A DNA stretch of 64,000 bases from Aldehydirespirator sp965204415. GTDB lineage: Bacteria; Actinomycetota; Acidimicrobiia; Acidimicrobiales; Aldehydirespiratoraceae. The stretch covers positions 806,001-870,000 of the forward strand of contig CBDBEL010000004.1 of assembly GCA_965204415.1 (NCBI GenBank). The letters run 5' to 3'. Shown here in pieces: positions 60,462-64,000 of this stretch. A model generated the notes under the pieces. It was not told the origin of the DNA and ran no database searches. It saw only the letters and a program-made list of their open reading frames with translations. Positions within the stretch are counted from its first letter, which is position 1. Each line of letters starts with the position of its first letter. Position numbers and translations under genes: made by a program.

Positions 60462-61979
60462 TTACGCGCCTGCGGAGCCCAAGCGTCGCAGCAACTCCAG
60501 CGCGGAGCCGCACTCGTCGAACATGTCGCCCACGTGGGCGACCGTCCCCCGGGCCGGCTCGGTCATGGAGACCCGCCGCAGGGACCCCTCGCCCACGTCG
60601 AAGACGATCGAGTCCCAGTTGGCCGCCACCACCTCGGCCGCGAACTTCTGCAGGCAGCGGCCCCTGAAGTAGGCCCGGGTGTCGGGCGGGGGCTCGGTCA
60701 TGGCCCGGACGGCCTCGGCCTCGTCCACCAGCGTCTCCAGCCCAGCCCTGGCGGCCAGGGACCGGTCCGGGCGCAGATCGTGGTACTGGATGTCGAGGGC
60801 CCGCAGCCGGGCATCGTCCCAGTCCAGGCCGTGACGGTCCCTGAAACCCTCCAGGAGCCTGAGCTTGGCCAGCCAGTCGATCTGGCCGGCGAGCCCGCCC
60901 GGATCGCGCTCCAGGCCGCCGAGCACGTCCTCCCACCGGGCCAGCACCTGGTGGGCGACCTCCCCGCCGAGCGCGCCGGCCCCCCGCTGCTCCACATAGG
61001 AGCGGGCCGCGGCCAGCAGCTCCCACTGCACGCCGAGCGCGGTGATGGTGGTGCCGTCGGCGAGCTCCAGCGGCTGGCGCAACTGCAGGTCTCGGCTTAC
61101 CTGGCGCAGCGCGGCGACCGGCGTGGCGAAACGGAACTCGCGACCCATGGCGTCGTCCTCGGTGAGGGCCATCACCAGCGCGGTCGTGCCGACCTTGAGG
61201 AACGTCGCGACCTGCGACATGTTGGCATCGCCGACGATCACGTGCAGGCGCCGGTACTTGGCCGCGTCGGCGTGGGGTTCGTCGCGGGTGTTGACGATGG
61301 GACGCTTGAGGGTCGTCTCCAGGCCGACCTCCTCCTCGATGAAGTCGGCCCGCTGGGAGATCTGGTAGCCGGCCTCGTCCAGGCGCATCCCCGAGGTCTC
61401 GCTGCCCAGCTTGCCGGCGCCGCAGTAGATCTGGCGGGTGACGAAGTGCGCGGTGGCGTTGGTGACGATGCGCGAGAACGGCACGGCCCGGCTCACCAGG
61501 TAGTTCTCGTGGCAGCCGTAGCTGTTGCCCTTGCCGTCGGAGTTGTTCTTGTAGACGACGATCTCCTCGCCCGGCGGCAGCAGCATCCGGACCGCCTCCA
61601 TCGAGCGGGCCGCGATCAGCTCCGCGGCCCGGTCATAGAGCACCACCGCGAGCGCGTCGGCGCACTCGGGGGTGGACAGCTCGGGATGGGCGTGGTCCAC
61701 GTAGTAGCGGGCGCCGTTGGTGAGCACCGCGTTGACCAGGTGGGTCTCGATCTCGGGCGCGAGCGACCCCGCGGGCGCGCCGCCGCGTGCGTCGTTGCCG
61801 GGGGTCTCGTCGGTGAAGTCCCAGCCCACCGCGGCCCGGCCCGGCTCCGGCGCGTGGCCGTGGGCGATCAGGTATGCGTTGATCAGCAGCGACGAGGCCG
61901 AGATGGGGTTGGGCTCGGAGGCGCCCCGGTGGACGATGCCGTACTCGGTCTCGAGCCCGAGCATCTTGGGGACAGCCAT
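60462..61979 (-). CDS. dop: Pup deamidase/depupylase Dop
   Basis: A 505-residue Dop enzyme, a paralogue of PafA that removes Pup from substrates (and deamidates Gln-ending Pup where needed). Visible are PKMLGLETEYG (Glu in the active site), the long Dop-specific loop near SASSLLINAYLIAHGHAPE and DETPGNDARGG, VYKNNSDGKGNSYGCHENYLVS, RDEPHADAAKYRRLHVIVGDANMS, and the C-terminal EPPPDTRAYFRGRC. The start ATG 61979 is eight bases after TAGCGT. With an encoded Glu on Pup, its deamidase role is likely superfluous. Confidence 0.96.
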   Translation of the reverse strand: MAVPKMLGLETEYGIVHRGASEPNPISASSLLINAYLIAHGHAPEPGRAAVGWDFTDETPGNDARGGAPAGSLAPEIETHLVNAVLTNGARYYVDHAHPELSTPECADALAVVLYDRAAELIAARSMEAVRMLLPPGEEIVVYKNNSDGKGNSYGCHENYLVSRAVPFSRIVTNATAHFVTRQIYCGAGKLGSETSGMRLDEAGYQISQRADFIEEEVGLETTLKRPIVNTRDEPHADAAKYRRLHVIVGDANMSQVATFLKVGTTALVMALTEDDAMGREFRFATPVAALRQVSRDLQLRQPLELADGTTITALGVQWELLAAARSYVEQRGAGALGGEVAHQVLARWEDVLGGLERDPGGLAGQIDWLAKLRLLEGFRDRHGLDWDDARLRALDIQYHDLRPDRSLAARAGLETLVDEAEAVRAMTEPPPDTRAYFRGRCLQKFAAEVVAANWDSIVFDVGEGSLRRVSMTEPARGTVAHVGDMFDECGSALELLRRLGSAGA

Positions 61980-61987
61980 GGGGCCGG

Positions 61988-61993
61988 ACGCTA
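61988..61993 (-). promoter_or_regulatory. -10 box TAGCGT of dop
   Basis: TAGCGT, eight bases, then ATG 61979; leaderless arrangement heading dop-pup-prcB-prcA. Confidence 0.55.
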
Positions 61994-62016
61994 CCGGGCC
62001 TTCGACAACGGCGGGG

Positions 62017-62796
<780 letters not shown>

Positions 62797-62836
62797 CGCG
62801 TCTCCCCCGTTGTTCTCGATCGTGTTCCGGTTCGCA

Positions 62837-64000
62837 TCAGCGCTCCCCCACTCCCAGCCTCTTCTCCAGACGCTGGCTGTGCTTGGACATGCTGTAGGCG
62901 AAGATCCAGTAGATGAGGCACACCAGCAGCAGGCCCTCGCGCTTCACGCCCAGGAACTGCGTCTGGGCCGGAATGACCCAGTTGGCCATGCGGAGCAGGT
63001 CGAAGACGCCGATGATGGCCAGCAGCGACGTCTCCTTGAAGGTGGCGATCATCTGGCCGACCAGAGGCGGGATGGAGACCCGCAGCGACTGGGGCAGCAC
63101 GATGAACAGGGTGCGCTGCACCGTGCTGAGGCCCACCGCGTCGGACGCCTCGTACTGGCCCCGGCGGATCGACTGGAGCCCGCCCCGGACGTTCTCGGCC
63201 AGGTAGGCGGCCGAGAACAGCGTGTAGCCCAGCGTGGCCGCGGCCAGGCTGCTGATGTCCATCCCGTCGGGCAGGAACAGCTTGAGGATCACGGCGAAGA
63301 AGATCAGGATCGTGATCAGGGGGACGCCCCTGATCACCTCGATGTAGCTGGTCGACAGCACCCTGAAGATGGGCAGCTTCGAGGTGCGGGCCAGGGCCAG
63401 CAGCACTCCCAGCGGGAACGAGAACATGATGGTGAACACCGACACGATGACGGTGATCGCGAATCCCCCGATGAGGGCGTCGGTGGGGGTGTCCACCGTG
63501 GACGGTGCGTTCATCAGCGTGACCATGTAGTGGAACACCGCCGTGACCGCCACCCAGGCCACCAGCAGGCGCAGCCGCTTGGCCCGCTCGCCCGCGAAGT
63601 TGTGGGCCAGAAGCGCCATTATGGCCAGCAGCAGGAAGCTGAGCCGCACCTTCTGCAGCATCGAGTACCAGCCCAGGAAGGCGGCCACCCAGTTGAGGGC
63701 CGCCACCCCGACCAGCACCACCGCGATGATCCGGCCCAGTTCCCCGATCCTGGGATTGGTGAGCACCCACACCACCGCCCCTCCGAGGACGGCGAAGAAG
63801 ACCGCGATGGGGATGTCCACCGAGGCCACCCGCCCCCAGTCGAGGGCCGGGTCCCGCAGCACCACCCAGAACAGCGCGAACGGCGACAGCAGCCACGCGA
63901 AGTTCAGCGCCATCCTGGTCCTCGCGCCCGCGCCGCGGCTCCGCAGGGCCCGGCCGGCCGCGATGGAGGCCACCAGCAGCAGCCACATCACCGTCCACGG
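62837..64000 (-). CDS. amino-acid ABC transporter permease (5' end outside window)
   Basis: A permease fragment of about 388 codons, open to the window edge, of the polar amino-acid ABC (GlnP/HisM) family. It has many membrane segments; the EAA loop (YEASDAVGLSTVQRTLFIVLPQSLRVSIPPLVGQM) and the GTPL-type domain core (SYIEVIRGVPLITILIFF) lie in the last third. The first ~130 residues add extra hydrophobic helices before the conserved domain, so it is a long variant like AapM. The start codon cannot be determined; nothing stops the frame before 64000. Confidence 0.9.
   Translation of the reverse strand, partial: PWTVMWLLLVASIAAGRALRSRGAGARTRMALNFAWLLSPFALFWVVLRDPALDWGRVASVDIPIAVFFAVLGGAVVWVLTNPRIGELGRIIAVVLVGVAALNWVAAFLGWYSMLQKVRLSFLLLAIMALLAHNFAGERAKRLRLLVAWVAVTAVFHYMVTLMNAPSTVDTPTDALIGGFAITVIVSVFTIMFSFPLGVLLALARTSKLPIFRVLSTSYIEVIRGVPLITILIFFAVILKLFLPDGMDISSLAAATLGYTLFSAAYLAENVRGGLQSIRRGQYEASDAVGLSTVQRTLFIVLPQSLRVSIPPLVGQMIATFKETSLLAIIGVFDLLRMANWVIPAQTQFLGVKREGLLLVCLIYWIFAYSMSKHSQRLEKRLGVGER

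Overview
The window is GC-rich, densely coded actinobacterial DNA. Three things point there: a complete Pup-proteasome locus (dop, pup, prcB, prcA, pafA, pafB, pafC), an F420-type LLM oxidoreductase, and many leaderless starts in which a TANNNT -10 hexamer lies 6-8 nt before ATG/GTG. The order dop-pup-prcBA-pafA-pafBC-tatA-tatC-helY matches the mycobacterial neighbourhood. An Acidimicrobiia-like member of the phylum is my inference, not something the sequence proves.

Layout. 1-5.2 kb: catabolic oxidoreductases (LLM oxidoreductase, adenosine deaminase-like, orphan molybdopterin hydroxylase subunit, SDR). 5.6-9.7 kb: a visibly less GC-rich accessory patch with a membrane/helical fusion protein, a possible UDG-fold protein and a DUF433/PIN-like toxin-antitoxin pair. 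9.8-16.1 kb: hisI-trpE-ygfZ-dnaJ-like-trpF-trpB-trpA. 16.1-24.1 kb: housekeeping genes (disulfide reductase with a foreign-looking insert, SDR, alkB with a LexA box, yqgE, thiD, an RD-rich protein, NUDIX, GNAT, an acidic zinc-ribbon protein). 24.2-32.9 kb: a long ThyX-like protein, an M20 peptidase, a DAG-kinase-like protein, helY, tatC, tatA with 22-residue repeats, GDPD. 32.9-38.7 kb: an inserted catabolic unit (amidohydrolase, TauE/SafE permease, NMT1-type ABC importer, HutC-type regulator) controlled from one large palindrome. 38.7-42.9 kb: lepB, pafC, pafB, pafA.

43.0-58.4 kb is an accessory island between pafA and prcA. It holds a RelA/SpoT-domain protein with two duplicated small partner proteins (a candidate toxSAS toxin-antitoxin system), a six-gene operon, and vapBC. 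The operon encodes a small three-helix membrane protein, a secreted von Willebrand A protein with a transmembrane anchor, a large tubulin/FtsZ-like GTPase, a two-TM hub protein, a lipoprotein and an N-anchored exported protein. It opens with a leaderless 15-codon upstream ORF whose stop overlaps the first start. This tubulin-vWA operon is the best candidate here for a poorly described system.

58.5-64 kb completes the proteasome locus (prcA, four 47-bp tandem repeats, prcB, pup, dop) and ends in an amino-acid-type ABC importer cut by the window edge.

Five copies of a ~100-bp dispersed intergenic repeat are scattered through 4-31 kb, with one truncated extra copy. They abut stop codons or start regions and create false N-termini for trpB, helY and the ThyX-like gene. 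No rRNA, tRNA, CRISPR array or transposase was recognised.
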